In this document: one piece after another, positions 27,285 to 36,658 of the stretch
How the letters are laid out: each line of letters begins with the position of its first letter
Numbering within the stretch: position 1 is the stretch's first letter
Source: Promethearchaeota archaeon
GTDB lineage: Archaea; Asgardarchaeota; Lokiarchaeia; Sigyniarchaeales; SOKP01
Assembly (NCBI GenBank): GCA_019058295.1
Contig: JAHPZI010000002.1
Coordinates: 62,001 to 126,000 of the forward strand
Direction: 5' to 3'
Length of the DNA stretch: 64,000 nucleotides
Made by a program: the position numbers and the translations under genes
The notes under the pieces: model-generated
What the model saw: only the letters and a program-made list of their open reading frames with translations
Database searches by the model: none
Told to the model about the DNA's origin: nothing

Positions 27285-28790
27285 ATGGTTTATATTCCAG
27301 GATTTCTAGTAAATAAGGTGTATGAGAGAGGTAGTTTACAAAACACAGAAGATGGGTTCACATTTACGTTTAAGAATACTATGACTCCCGTAAAAATTAG
27401 CGGGATGAGCCAATTAAAAATAACTATTGATGGTGAAATTTCAATCCCGCAAGAGAATGTGGAACTTGAACTTGGAGGTCGAATCTTCAAGGTCTCTGGC
27501 GAACCTTTAAAGGAACTTGTAGAATTTTCAAAAAATTCAAAACTTTTTATTCGTATTAAAGGAGATCATCTCTCAAATGGAAAACATGTGTTAAAAATTA
27601 GTTTTATTACTCATGAATATGGAGGAGTCACTCTTAAAGTTAAAGATGCCATGGGAGATATTGAATATCTAACTAAATGGCAGAAATTTAAAAAGCTGTT
27701 TTCAAGAAAAAAGAAGAAAGTGGCTATAAAACCTATGATTATTGAAGGGGAGTTAGGTGGTGTTCCATTAGATCCCGATTTTTCACGATTAGAAAAGGTG
27801 ATACATCATGAAATACCTGATAGAGTACCTTTATTTGAAGCAGAAATCGAAATACCGATTAAAGAAGCCTTCTTAGGTCGTGAAATCCAGACGGCCGAAG
27901 ATGATGTCGAGTTTTACATCAGAGCAGGTTATGACTTTGTACCCGTAGTTCCTCCCTTTTTCACGCCTAGAGTAATGCGACAAGCGAATGGGGATGAGAG
28001 GAGTTGGATTACCGAAAGTGAAGGGCGCATTAAAACTATAGAAGACTTTGAAAAATTTCCATGGCCTGACCCGGATGAAGTCGACTTCTCTTCTTTTTAT
28101 GAAATAGCAGCACTACTTCCTCCAAAAATGAAAATTTTAGGATTACTTTCACCAGCCGCAGTATTTGGAAACACATCCCAATCAATGGGATTAACTAATT
28201 TTTCTTATGCCCTATATGATAATATTGAATTAGTTGAAGCCTTATTCGAAAAAATTGGTTCTTCTTATTTAAAAATAGCAAAACGGCTTGCTAAAGTACC
28301 AAAACTAGGAGCAGTACTAATGTCAGACGATCTAGCACATACAGGAGGGTGTTTTATAAATCCAAAAATTTATAGAAAATACGTGTTCCCGTGGTATAGA
28401 GAGATAGGACGTGTTTTTGAGAATGCGGGCATTCCGTTTATTTTTCATTCTGATGGCAATTTTATGGCTGTTTTTAATGATTTAGCAGATTGTGGTGTCA
28501 AGGCAATTCACCCAATTGAGCCTCAGGCAATGAATATTGTAGAAGTTAAGAAAGAATATGGTGATAAGTTCTGTATTTTTGGTAATATAGATCTTGAATA
28601 TACATTGACCAGAGGAACCGTGGAAGAAGTCGAAGCACAAGTGAAACAAAGAATAAAAGAACTCGCACCCGGTGGAGGCTGGGGGTGTGCTGCTTCAAAT
28701 TCCATCCCTGATTATGTTAAACCTGAAAATTTTAAGGCGATGGTTGAAGCTGTCAAAAAATATGGTAAATATCCTATAAATATTGAATAA
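27285..28790 (+). CDS. UroD-type methyltransferase with N-terminal CGDB-like domain
   Basis: 501 residues. From ~160 on it is a uroporphyrinogen decarboxylase-fold methyltransferase (MtaA/MtbA-like): ...HEIPDRVPLFEAEIEIP, FIFHSDGN with His388, and GGGWGCAASNSIPDYVKPENF with Cys468, plausible zinc ligands. Residues ~1-125 are a separate beta-rich domain with SLQNTEDGFTFTFKNTM..VKISG and LSNGKHVLKISF, which I recognise tentatively as the C-glycoside deglycosidase beta-subunit family (CGDB, formerly DUF6379). Fusion to a methyltransferase is unusual. It probably moves a methyl group from an unknown donor to the corrinoid protein encoded 14 bp downstream. Ribosome site AGAGGTG is strong. Confidence 0.8.
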   Translation: MVYIPGFLVNKVYERGSLQNTEDGFTFTFKNTMTPVKISGMSQLKITIDGEISIPQENVELELGGRIFKVSGEPLKELVEFSKNSKLFIRIKGDHLSNGKHVLKISFITHEYGGVTLKVKDAMGDIEYLTKWQKFKKLFSRKKKKVAIKPMIIEGELGGVPLDPDFSRLEKVIHHEIPDRVPLFEAEIEIPIKEAFLGREIQTAEDDVEFYIRAGYDFVPVVPPFFTPRVMRQANGDERSWITESEGRIKTIEDFEKFPWPDPDEVDFSSFYEIAALLPPKMKILGLLSPAAVFGNTSQSMGLTNFSYALYDNIELVEALFEKIGSSYLKIAKRLAKVPKLGAVLMSDDLAHTGGCFINPKIYRKYVFPWYREIGRVFENAGIPFIFHSDGNFMAVFNDLADCGVKAIHPIEPQAMNIVEVKKEYGDKFCIFGNIDLEYTLTRGTVEEVEAQVKQRIKELAPGGGWGCAASNSIPDYVKPENFKAMVEAVKKYGKYPINIE

Positions 28791-28804
28791 AGAGAGGTTC
28801 TATA

Positions 28805-29434
28805 ATGGAAAAATTAAAAGAATTAGTAGTAGAAGGATATAATAAAGATACTGTGGAAAGAATAAATATACTTTTAGAGAAAGGTAACAGCGCAGAAGAT
28901 ATTTTAAACAAAGCGTTGATTCCAGCTATGGATAAAGTAGGAGAATTATTTCAAAAAAATGAATATTTTATTCCAGATTTGTTGATCGCCTCAAGAGCAA
29001 TGGAAGAAGGGATGGAAATTCTAAAACCATTACTAGCCAAAGGAGAAAATACGAAATCCTTGGGAAAATTCGTCCTTGGTACAGTCAAGGGTGATCTACA
29101 TGACATTGGTAAGACCTTAGTAGAATCTGTACTGAAAGGTGCGGGATTTGAAGTGATAGATCTTGGAACTGATATTCCTCCTGAAAAATTTGTAGAGGCA
29201 ATAAAAGAGCATAATCCTTTCGCAGTTGGATTAAGTGCCCTTCTTACAATTACTATGATAGAAATGGAAAATGTAGTGAAGGCAATAAAAGAGGCAGGAT
29301 TACGGGATAAAGTTAGAATCCTGCTTGGAGGAGCTCCTGTAACTAAAGAATTTACAGAAGAAATAGGAGCAGATTTCTATGGAGAGGATCCTCATTCAGC
29401 AAAAAATTACCTCCTAAGTGTTATTAAACAATAA
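28805..29434 (+). CDS. corrinoid (B12-binding) protein 1
   Basis: 209 residues with the two-part layout of methyltransferase corrinoid proteins (MtbC/MttC-like). A helical cap (about 1-85) is followed by a Rossmann-type cobalamin domain containing GDLHDIGKT, where His99 is the lower cobalt ligand of the DxHxxG motif, then GLSALLTITMIEME and ILLGGAPVT. It carries methyl between methyltransferases. Directly follows the UroD-type enzyme, 14 bp away, with ribosome site GAGAGGT. The Co(II)-to-Co(I) reactivating enzyme is not in the window. Confidence 0.92.
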   Translation: MEKLKELVVEGYNKDTVERINILLEKGNSAEDILNKALIPAMDKVGELFQKNEYFIPDLLIASRAMEEGMEILKPLLAKGENTKSLGKFVLGTVKGDLHDIGKTLVESVLKGAGFEVIDLGTDIPPEKFVEAIKEHNPFAVGLSALLTITMIEMENVVKAIKEAGLRDKVRILLGGAPVTKEFTEEIGADFYGEDPHSAKNYLLSVIKQ

Positions 29435-29519
29435 AAATAATATTTTATTAAAAATCTATAAAAAATTTTAATATTAATTTTACTATCTTGTAATCATCAA
29501 ATAACATTAAAAAAAAAAA

Positions 29520-30656
29520 ATGATAAAAATGATGAAAATAGAAAAATTGCCAAGAGAATGCGAAGAATATATGACTCCTAAGGAAAGAATTACAGCAATG
29601 ATTATGAGAAAGAAATGCGATAGAATCCCTGTTTTTCCATTTGTTTCTGCCGCAGCAGCACAAATACTTAAACTTAATTATGGAGAATATGCACAAAAGC
29701 CAGATTTATTTTTACGTGCGCAAATTGAAGCTCAAAAATTATTTGGCTACGATGCGATTACTGCGATGCCAGATTTATGTGTTGAAGCTCAAGGTTTTGG
29801 AGCGAACATAATTTATCCTGATAATAACGCTGCTTATCCAGATCCATATAATCCTGTAATAAAAGATCCTAGTGGATATAAGACTATTGATAAATTATTT
29901 GATTGGTCCCATGCAGACAGAATGAAAAATCAACTAAAGGTTGTAAGTACTATAAATGATCAATTACCCGATATGATGATTGGGGGAATGTCTATAGGTC
30001 CACTAGGACTCATTTCAAGACTTAGAAATGTTAATGAATTTGTACGAGACTTCATTCGGCATCCAGATTTAATCCATGAGGCATGTGAAAAAGTAACTGA
30101 TATTCAAATTGAATATATAGAGAAACAAATTGAGGCAGGAGCGAGGACTATAATGCTACCAGTTGTTTTAGCTGAGAGAGAACTGATGAGTAAAGAAATG
30201 TGGTTAGAATTTGATATGCCTTACCAACAGCGGATTGCTAAATTTGTCAAGAGAAAAAAGGCTCTATATTGTATACATACATGTGGTCGTGGGCCTTATT
30301 TCGATCTTTTAATTGAACACCTTAAACCTGTTCTTATCCAGAATGCTTTTTTACCGGATGGTGTTAAAACCGAAGAGGAAATGGTTGAAAAATATGGTAG
30401 AAAGTTAGTATTCTTAGGTTTTCTAAGTGTTGCATTGCTTGCTTGGTCAAGTCCTATGGAAGTAATAGCAGAATGTAAAAGAGAGCTTGAAGTCTTTGGA
30501 AAATCTCCCGCAGGATATTTTCTTGGAGCATCGTGTGAATACCCTCCATATGCTCCTTTATACAATGCACTGGCAGTAGTAAAGGCTGCTAGAATGTACG
30601 GGGCTAATTTTAAAACTGGAGAAGGACCAGATTATGAAGAGGAGGGTGCAACCTAA
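29520..30656 (+). CDS. UroD-type corrinoid methyltransferase 2 (MtaA/MtbA-like)
   Basis: 378 residues, whole-length UroD fold. Zinc-binding HTCG (His253, Cys255) and a later GASCEYPP Cys match the HxC...C site of MtaA/MtbA, which methylates a thiol-type or other acceptor from a methylcorrinoid. It differs from the first UroD protein, which has HSDG at this place, so the two probably do opposite half-reactions (substrate to corrinoid, corrinoid to acceptor). The N-terminus has several Met codons (29520, 29529, 29532). No coenzyme M pathway is evident here; a pterin acceptor is possible. Its gene abuts corrinoid protein 2. Confidence 0.85.
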   Translation: MIKMMKIEKLPRECEEYMTPKERITAMIMRKKCDRIPVFPFVSAAAAQILKLNYGEYAQKPDLFLRAQIEAQKLFGYDAITAMPDLCVEAQGFGANIIYPDNNAAYPDPYNPVIKDPSGYKTIDKLFDWSHADRMKNQLKVVSTINDQLPDMMIGGMSIGPLGLISRLRNVNEFVRDFIRHPDLIHEACEKVTDIQIEYIEKQIEAGARTIMLPVVLAERELMSKEMWLEFDMPYQQRIAKFVKRKKALYCIHTCGRGPYFDLLIEHLKPVLIQNAFLPDGVKTEEEMVEKYGRKLVFLGFLSVALLAWSSPMEVIAECKRELEVFGKSPAGYFLGASCEYPPYAPLYNALAVVKAARMYGANFKTGEGPDYEEEGAT

Positions 30657-30658
30657 AA

Positions 30659-31297
30659 ATGTCAAGAGAAGAAATTTTAGAAAAACTCAAGAATAGTGTT
30701 ATAGATTGCGATGAAGAGATTGCAAAGGAAGCTGCCAAAGAAGCTTTAGAGGCGGGAATCGATCCGATGGAGGCTTTAAAAGAGGGGCTTTATATGGGTT
30801 TGAAAGAAGTTTGCAACCAATATGAAGAAACTGTTTATATAACAGAAATGATATTTGCCTCAGATACATTTTATGCGGGTGCTAATATATTAAAAGCAAG
30901 TATAGATCCGGAAAAATTAAAAAAAAATAGAAAAGGTATTGCTGTGATTGGTGTTGTTGAAGGAGATATTCACGATCTTGGCAAAAATATGGTAAAATAT
31001 CTAATGGAAGCAGAAGGCTTTGAAGTTCATGATTTAGGATTTGATGTAAAAGCAGAGAGATTTATAGAAGAGGCAGAAAAATCTAACGCAGACCTCATCT
31101 TAATCTCATTGATGTTAAGTTCAATGTATCCAGAGATAAGTAAAATCGTCGGATTAGCAAAAGAAAAAGGTTTAAAAGCAAAAATAATGGCTGGTGGAGG
31201 ACCAGTTTCAGAAGGAATCGCTCAAAAATATGGCGCAGAGGGATGGGCTCTGACTGGTCCCTTAGCTGTTGAAAAAGCTTTAGACTTACTTAAATAG
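30659..31297 (+). CDS. corrinoid (B12-binding) protein 2
   Basis: 212 residues, same architecture as the corrinoid protein at 28805 but clearly divergent. Helical cap with acidic helices, then a cobalamin domain with GDIHDLGKN (His105 as cobalt ligand), LISLMLSSMYPEI and IMAGGGPVS. The start is 2 bp after the UroD stop and uses the GAGGAGGGTG within the end of that gene as ribosome site, so translation is coupled. It ends in TAG (31295-31297), showing TAG is a normal stop here. Last gene of the cluster. Confidence 0.92.
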   Translation: MSREEILEKLKNSVIDCDEEIAKEAAKEALEAGIDPMEALKEGLYMGLKEVCNQYEETVYITEMIFASDTFYAGANILKASIDPEKLKKNRKGIAVIGVVEGDIHDLGKNMVKYLMEAEGFEVHDLGFDVKAERFIEEAEKSNADLILISLMLSSMYPEISKIVGLAKEKGLKAKIMAGGGPVSEGIAQKYGAEGWALTGPLAVEKALDLLK

Positions 31298-31337
31298 ATT
31301 TAATTTTATATATTTTTAATATTTTTTTTATAATAAA

Positions 31338-32765
31338 ATGGTTATAACTCCTACTAAAATTTATGAAGATTTTAAGAATAATATTTTAGATAAACATTCC
31401 GCTGTTGATATTTTAATCTCACTAATAGAAAATAGTAAAAATAATAACATAAGAACTGAAAGCGTTGGATTTATTGAAAAAATTGGATATAACCACGATA
31501 AAATCTTTAGACTTTTTGAAAACTTATTAATATCAGATTCGAATAAAGAAGTTAGAATTGCTGCTGCTAATGCAATATATAAAAATTTTTTAGATAAGGC
31601 ATTAAGCCCTATGATGTATTCAATTCTTAATGAATCATCATTAGAATGCTTGAATATAGTTAAAAATTCTTTAACCAATATAATAAAAACATTGTTAGAA
31701 AGAGATGATAATTTCTCTAAACCAATCCTAATTAAAGAAATAAAGAAGATATCTAATCAAAAATTTAACGATAACTTGTATGATCTGATTAAGGAAGGTC
31801 AAATTAAAGAATTTTCAAGGAATGAATTAGCTCAAGTGTTAATTGATTACATTACAATTTCATTATTAAAAAAACAATTCCAAAAATTAAATTTCGAGTT
31901 AGAAAATGGAACAGTTAAAAAATTAGATTTAAGATTTAGATATTATAACATATCCTCCGAGTTAATATCGCCTTCTTCTCCAGTAATAATTCCGATCTTC
32001 AAAAATGATGGATTAGATACTCAATCAGGGTCAATTAATCCTCTATCTTCTTGTACTGAACTACATTTAAGTTATAATTCTTTAAAAGAACTTCCTAATT
32101 GGATAAAATCCCTTTCTTCTCTTGAATCTCTATATTTACATGGAAATTACTTAACTAAGCTTCCAGATTGGATTGGTTCTATAAGCTCGCTTAAAACAAT
32201 TGGATTATCTAGAAATAAATTATTGTCGCTCCCTAAATCTTTATTGGATCTTAGCTTGCTTAAATATTTGGGATTAAGCAATAATAATCTTAAATATGTA
32301 CCCGAATGGTTAGGATCACATAATTCGCTTGAAAAATTATGGTTGGATAATAATCATATTTTATCCCTTCCTGAGTCGCTTAAATCGCTTTCTTCGCTAA
32401 AATCTCTCTATTTAGGAAATAATAATTTAAGGATCCTTCCCGAAATTTTTGAGTCATTTAAATCTCTTAAGGCTCTATGGCTGGAAGGGAATGACATAGA
32501 AAAACTCCCTGAATCAATAGGTTCTCTCTCTTCCCTTGAATATTTATATTTGAATGATAATAAAATAAATGAACTTCCAAAGTCAATTAGTAAGCTTTCT
32601 TCGTTGAAATACTTACATCTTAATAATAATATGCTGATGAAAATTCCTGAATCGTTAGAACATCTCTCATCACTTAAAGGATTATGGTTAAAGGGTAATA
32701 ATTTAAAGGAAATACCTGATTCTATAAAAAAATTGAGAGAGAGAGGGGTTTCAGTTCATATCTAA
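31338..32765 (+). CDS. leucine-rich-repeat protein with HEAT-like N-terminus
   Basis: 475 residues. The first ~200 are helical with a HEAT-like look (KEVRIAAANAIYKNFL). From ~235 there are about ten 23-residue LRR units of the form LxxLxLxxNxLxxLPxxIxxLSS, e.g. LSSLESLYLHGNYLTKLPDW and LKALWLEGNDIEKLPES. No signal peptide or membrane span, so cytoplasmic. LRR proteins of this type are common in Lokiarchaeia and usually bind proteins; target unknown. It is convergent with the DNA methylase gene with no bases between the stops. AT-rich, with no sign of operon membership. Confidence 0.8.
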   Translation: MVITPTKIYEDFKNNILDKHSAVDILISLIENSKNNNIRTESVGFIEKIGYNHDKIFRLFENLLISDSNKEVRIAAANAIYKNFLDKALSPMMYSILNESSLECLNIVKNSLTNIIKTLLERDDNFSKPILIKEIKKISNQKFNDNLYDLIKEGQIKEFSRNELAQVLIDYITISLLKKQFQKLNFELENGTVKKLDLRFRYYNISSELISPSSPVIIPIFKNDGLDTQSGSINPLSSCTELHLSYNSLKELPNWIKSLSSLESLYLHGNYLTKLPDWIGSISSLKTIGLSRNKLLSLPKSLLDLSLLKYLGLSNNNLKYVPEWLGSHNSLEKLWLDNNHILSLPESLKSLSSLKSLYLGNNNLRILPEIFESFKSLKALWLEGNDIEKLPESIGSLSSLEYLYLNDNKINELPKSISKLSSLKYLHLNNNMLMKIPESLEHLSSLKGLWLKGNNLKEIPDSIKKLRERGVSVHI

Positions 32766-34718
32766 TCAAAAATTATAATATTTTTTGAGTAAATAATCGA
32801 TTTCCTCTTCATTTAGTTCAAATAATTGAAAAAATAATTTATCAATAATTTTTTGAATGAAATCTTTATTATTATACTCAAGAGCTACCTTAATATCTGC
32901 CATTAAATCTATTTGGTTAAAAATTGAAAAAAATCTTAAATTATTTAATTTTAAAATCAAGTGATTTAGATTGTGCTGTTCAGAGGAACGATCTAGTTCA
33001 ATTAAACAGGAGATAAGGAATTTAATTACAGATAAAATCGCTAAATCTTCCTCAGACTGAAATTTTTCCATATTTGGTATAGGTAATCCATATTCAAGTT
33101 TTGTTTTGCTTCTTTTAATTTGAATGTTTTTTGCTTTAAATAGAAAGTGAACAAGTTTGGAATTTAAATAGGCCAGGATAAATCTATAGTTTACTTTTTC
33201 TTCCAAAATTCTTGGCCACAGAAAATATGTATCTGAGGTGGCAAAATAAGGAGAATTTGAAAATCCAAATATGTTTTTAGTTGAGATATATTTTAAAAAG
33301 ATTTTTTTACTATTCTCATATAAAGGTTCGAGATCTATTATTTTATCTTTAAAATCTTCTTCTAACCTTCTAATAAAAGTACCTCGTCTTGGAAAATAAA
33401 AATCTTCAGGATTTTCTTTTGCGTTTATTAATATTTCTCGTAATTCTTTTTCAAACTGTTTTAAATATGATGTAAGAACAGGATATTTTTTATCATATAA
33501 TTGATTTCGTTCATGTTCTTCATGATAAGGGAATTCATTTTTATTAAAATAAATTGCATATCCATCGTTATCATTCTGATTATATCCATAATGCTTTATA
33601 GATTTACTCTTGTATATTTTTTTAAGCCTATTTTTTTCTATTTCAGAAAGTTTTAAATAATGATTATTTATTTTAACGAAATATTCGTCATTTTCAATTT
33701 TTAAGTTATTTTCCTTGGTTAAAATAAAGATTTTATCCTTTATGAAGATTAAACCATTGCGAATTATAAAATAATCTCTTAATAAAGAAAGTTCTCCTTT
33801 AATGGAACAAAAATTTTCAATTTTATTAACAATTTCTTTAACTTCTTGAGGATAAATCAGATTCCAACTACCTTCTCTTTTCAAATCCCTATTAGTTGAA
33901 GCAGATTTATATCTCAATATATCATTAGATTCAGCGTTCTGGAGTAAATCCATAAAAATTTTCTTATTAAAGAGTTCATCTGATAGATTAGAGTTCTTTC
34001 TGTGCCGAACTTGAACAATCTCTATAGATTTATCAATTTTTTGTATTTTTTCTTGCTCATTTTTCTTTTGCAACACGAATATACAGTTATGTTGCCCTTC
34101 TGCTCCCTTAAATAGCTTTAAACGTGATAAATCGACATATTGAAGCAAAAAACACTCATCTATTATATGAGGTTTTAAAAATTTTATTCCTGTTTTTTTG
34201 GATTTTGTAATCCAATAATTTGTAGTAATAAATGATAGAATTCCTCCAGGATTTAATTTTATTATTCCTAAATGAATAAAATAATAAAATAAATCCATAT
34301 TTCCTACGAAATAGTTTTCGCATACTGGATAATTCTTAACATAATCTTGAAAAACTTCTGCATTATAGTTTTGCCCTAAATAGGGAGGATTTCCTATAAT
34401 TACATCAAATTTTTCATTAATGTTTGAACTAAAAAAATTTTCAAATTTGAATTTTACACTCGAATAAGTACTTAAAAGATGATCTTTTAAACAATCATCT
34501 ATTTCATAAGCAGTAATATCATTAAAATTGTTTTGAAGTAGGTATTTCAAGAAAATTCCTTTTCCAACAGATGGTTCTAAAATTTTGAAATCATGCGGGT
34601 TCTTATCATCAACCTCAATGAATTTTAATACATTATTTACCATAAACTCAGCAACATATTCAGGAGTGAAGATCTGACTAAAAGACTCATTCCTAATATT
34701 ATTATTTTTTAAAACCAT
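32766..34718 (-). CDS. adenine-specific DNA methylase (TaqI/Eco57I-like)
   Basis: 650 residues. The N-terminal N6-adenine methyltransferase has SQIFTPEYVAEFMV, motif I ILEPSVGKGIF and catalytic motif IV IGNPPY. The C-terminal half, with YFATSDTYFLWP and LNSKLVHFLFKAK, looks like the TaqI-type target-recognition domain of type II/IIG enzymes. A nuclease (PD-(D/E)xK) motif at the N-terminus is absent, so a stand-alone methylase is more likely than a complete type IIG restriction enzyme. No separate restriction gene is adjacent. It could methylate a specific DNA site for regulation or as a leftover of a mobile defence unit. Confidence 0.82.
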   Translation of the reverse strand: MVLKNNNIRNESFSQIFTPEYVAEFMVNNVLKFIEVDDKNPHDFKILEPSVGKGIFLKYLLQNNFNDITAYEIDDCLKDHLLSTYSSVKFKFENFFSSNINEKFDVIIGNPPYLGQNYNAEVFQDYVKNYPVCENYFVGNMDLFYYFIHLGIIKLNPGGILSFITTNYWITKSKKTGIKFLKPHIIDECFLLQYVDLSRLKLFKGAEGQHNCIFVLQKKNEQEKIQKIDKSIEIVQVRHRKNSNLSDELFNKKIFMDLLQNAESNDILRYKSASTNRDLKREGSWNLIYPQEVKEIVNKIENFCSIKGELSLLRDYFIIRNGLIFIKDKIFILTKENNLKIENDEYFVKINNHYLKLSEIEKNRLKKIYKSKSIKHYGYNQNDNDGYAIYFNKNEFPYHEEHERNQLYDKKYPVLTSYLKQFEKELREILINAKENPEDFYFPRRGTFIRRLEEDFKDKIIDLEPLYENSKKIFLKYISTKNIFGFSNSPYFATSDTYFLWPRILEEKVNYRFILAYLNSKLVHFLFKAKNIQIKRSKTKLEYGLPIPNMEKFQSEEDLAILSVIKFLISCLIELDRSSEQHNLNHLILKLNNLRFFSIFNQIDLMADIKVALEYNNKDFIQKIIDKLFFQLFELNEEEIDYLLKKYYNF

Positions 34719-34854
34719 ATAATTTAAATTATAGGTTATAAAAACTAAATAATTGTTTGTTTAATGCTTATTATTTTGAAGATTTTATTAAATGAAAAGT
34801 AAGAATTATAAAAAATTATTTTTAATTTTTATTGATATTCTTATCCCAACTAAA

Positions 34855-35784
34855 TTATGCTTTTACTACTTCCACGAGTTTAGGAAATATTCTTGTGTAA
34901 TGGACTGCCATGCAATGTATGCCCGCTAAAAGACCTTTACTTTTCAATTCGGATATAAACGGTTTAAAGAACTCATAATTTAATTGATCGTACACATCTT
35001 TTTGTTCCTTCTTGTCAGTAACATCTGTCTTAACGCTTTTCCATTTAGCAAGAATGTCTTTTGGCACGTCTACTCCCGGAACAAACATGTCAAAACCTTT
35101 CGCAATCCCATAACTTTTCATTGGAAATATACCTAAAAATACAGGTACTTTATACTTTTGAATTGCTCGTAAAAATTCAATCGTCATGTCAAGGTCATAA
35201 ACAACTTGCGTTTGTATGAATTCAGCTCCCGCTTCAGCTTTTCTTCCAATTTTTAAGATTTCTGCCTCCATTGGATCTGCATTTGGATTAGCAGCAGCAC
35301 CAACATGCATAGTCGGCGGATGTTCAATTTCATTATTATTAATTTTTCCTCTATCCACCATTTCTCTAACAAGCTTAACTAACGTTGCGGAATCAAGGTC
35401 AAAAACAGGTTTTGCTTCAGGAACATCACCTAAGTTGGTATGATCACCAGTAAGAGATAAAACATTGCGAAGGCCCAAAGCTTGAGCTCCCATAATTTGT
35501 CCTGCCAAACCTATTTTATTACAATCTCTAACCGTTAATTGCCACACACACTCTAAACCCGTTTCTCTCTGTATTATATGAGAAGCTGCCATAGAATTAA
35601 TTGTCACTATTGCAAGAGGGCTATCTGTAATATTTGCGGCTACAACATAAGGAGCCATTTCTTTTGCTTCCTGAATGGTGTGAGAAAGATCACAAGTCTT
35701 TTCAGGTTCCAGTTCTCCAGTTAGAACAAATTCCCCTTTTGAAATCATCTCACCTAACTTTGAGTAAATTTTTTTCTCTGCCAT
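34855..35784 (-). CDS. metF: methylenetetrahydrofolate reductase, MetF family (copy 1)
   Basis: 309 residues of the MetF TIM-barrel flavoenzyme family, which interconverts methylene- and methyl-pterin. Visible: GELEPEKTCD at the N-terminus, LGLRNVLSLTGDHT with the flavin/pterin-site Asp, GAAANPNADP, GAEFIQTQVVYD and PVFLGIFPMKSYG. It follows metV on the same strand by 12 bp with a strong AGGAGGGAG ribosome site. With its zinc/iron-sulfur partner MetV it should form the methyl-branch reductase. Whether it uses H4F or H4MPT is not visible. A second metF lies at 42394. Confidence 0.9.
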   Translation of the reverse strand: MAEKKIYSKLGEMISKGEFVLTGELEPEKTCDLSHTIQEAKEMAPYVVAANITDSPLAIVTINSMAASHIIQRETGLECVWQLTVRDCNKIGLAGQIMGAQALGLRNVLSLTGDHTNLGDVPEAKPVFDLDSATLVKLVREMVDRGKINNNEIEHPPTMHVGAAANPNADPMEAEILKIGRKAEAGAEFIQTQVVYDLDMTIEFLRAIQKYKVPVFLGIFPMKSYGIAKGFDMFVPGVDVPKDILAKWKSVKTDVTDKKEQKDVYDQLNYEFFKPFISELKSKGLLAGIHCMAVHYTRIFPKLVEVVKA

Positions 35785-35796
35785 CTTCTCTCCCTC

Positions 35797-36468
35797 CTAC
35801 CTAAAAATTACCTCTCTTTGATGTCCAGAATCGGACCAATCTCTAGGTTCTCTTAATTTGCTGAATAAATCCAACCGTCCAATAGCTTTAAGGCGATTAT
35901 ATATTAGTACCCATCCGCAATCTCTCTCGTAATTTCCAACTTCACATTTGCCATTGACCATCCCACCACAAGGCCCATTCATTAAAGCTTTAGCACAGGT
36001 AGTTATGGGACAGATTCCTCCTGTTTCGTTTAATAGACAATCTCCGCAACCTAAACAGCGCATTCTAAACCGACCGATTCTTTCTGTCATTCCCATAAAT
36101 TCCGTATTATTAGTTACAAATACCTTTTTATTTGGATGTTTCTTACTAAGTATTTGGACTATAGATTGAACTCCGAGTCCACAACTTAATGTTACAATCG
36201 CATCTGCTTCTTTAACCGAATCATCAATTTTTCTTAAATCCTTCATCATAACTCTATTGTCGCATACATCTTCAGAAACAATGCCAGTTAAAACCTCAAA
36301 TCCTTCATTTTCTAATATCTCAGTCCATTCCTTTAATCCCTCTGTTCCTCCTGTTTGACATAATGCAGCACATACACCACAAGAAACAACAACAAGAGAT
36401 CTCACATTATTTTCTCTCAATATGTTTAAAACTTCATCAACCGGCTTTTTTGTTGTAATTACTACCAT
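35797..36468 (-). CDS. metV: MetV-type methylene-THF reductase partner subunit (copy 1)
   Basis: 223 residues. The C-terminal half carries the MetV Cys signature: CLGCGDCLLNETGGICPITTCAKALMNGPCGG, which binds zinc or an iron-sulfur cluster. The N-terminal half has VSCGVCAALCQTGG and VTLSCGLGVQSIV. In acetogens MetV links MetF to electron donors such as Hdr/Rnf modules. Here it is upstream of metF with a 12-bp gap. A second metV (43369) precedes the Hdr genes, so the two pairs may use different electron partners. Confidence 0.88.
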   Translation of the reverse strand: MVVITTKKPVDEVLNILRENNVRSLVVVSCGVCAALCQTGGTEGLKEWTEILENEGFEVLTGIVSEDVCDNRVMMKDLRKIDDSVKEADAIVTLSCGLGVQSIVQILSKKHPNKKVFVTNNTEFMGMTERIGRFRMRCLGCGDCLLNETGGICPITTCAKALMNGPCGGMVNGKCEVGNYERDCGWVLIYNRLKAIGRLDLFSKLREPRDWSDSGHQREVIFR

Positions 36469-36658
36469 TTTATCATCAACAATTTTGTTTTAATATAAAA
36501 AATATATACCTATTTTAGAGAAATTTTCAAATTATTAAAATTTTAATATTAATTTTGATAAATTTATGTCTAAAAAAAATACTAATCTTTTTAAAAAAAG
36601 AAATAGTATTACGAAAAATAAAAAAATGAAAAAAAAAAGAAATTAATTTAAAATTGTC

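Noticed and set aside
32766-34718. Complete type IIG restriction-modification enzyme
   Set aside because: No PD-(D/E)xK nuclease motif was visible and no separate nuclease gene is adjacent; methylase alone is the supported call.
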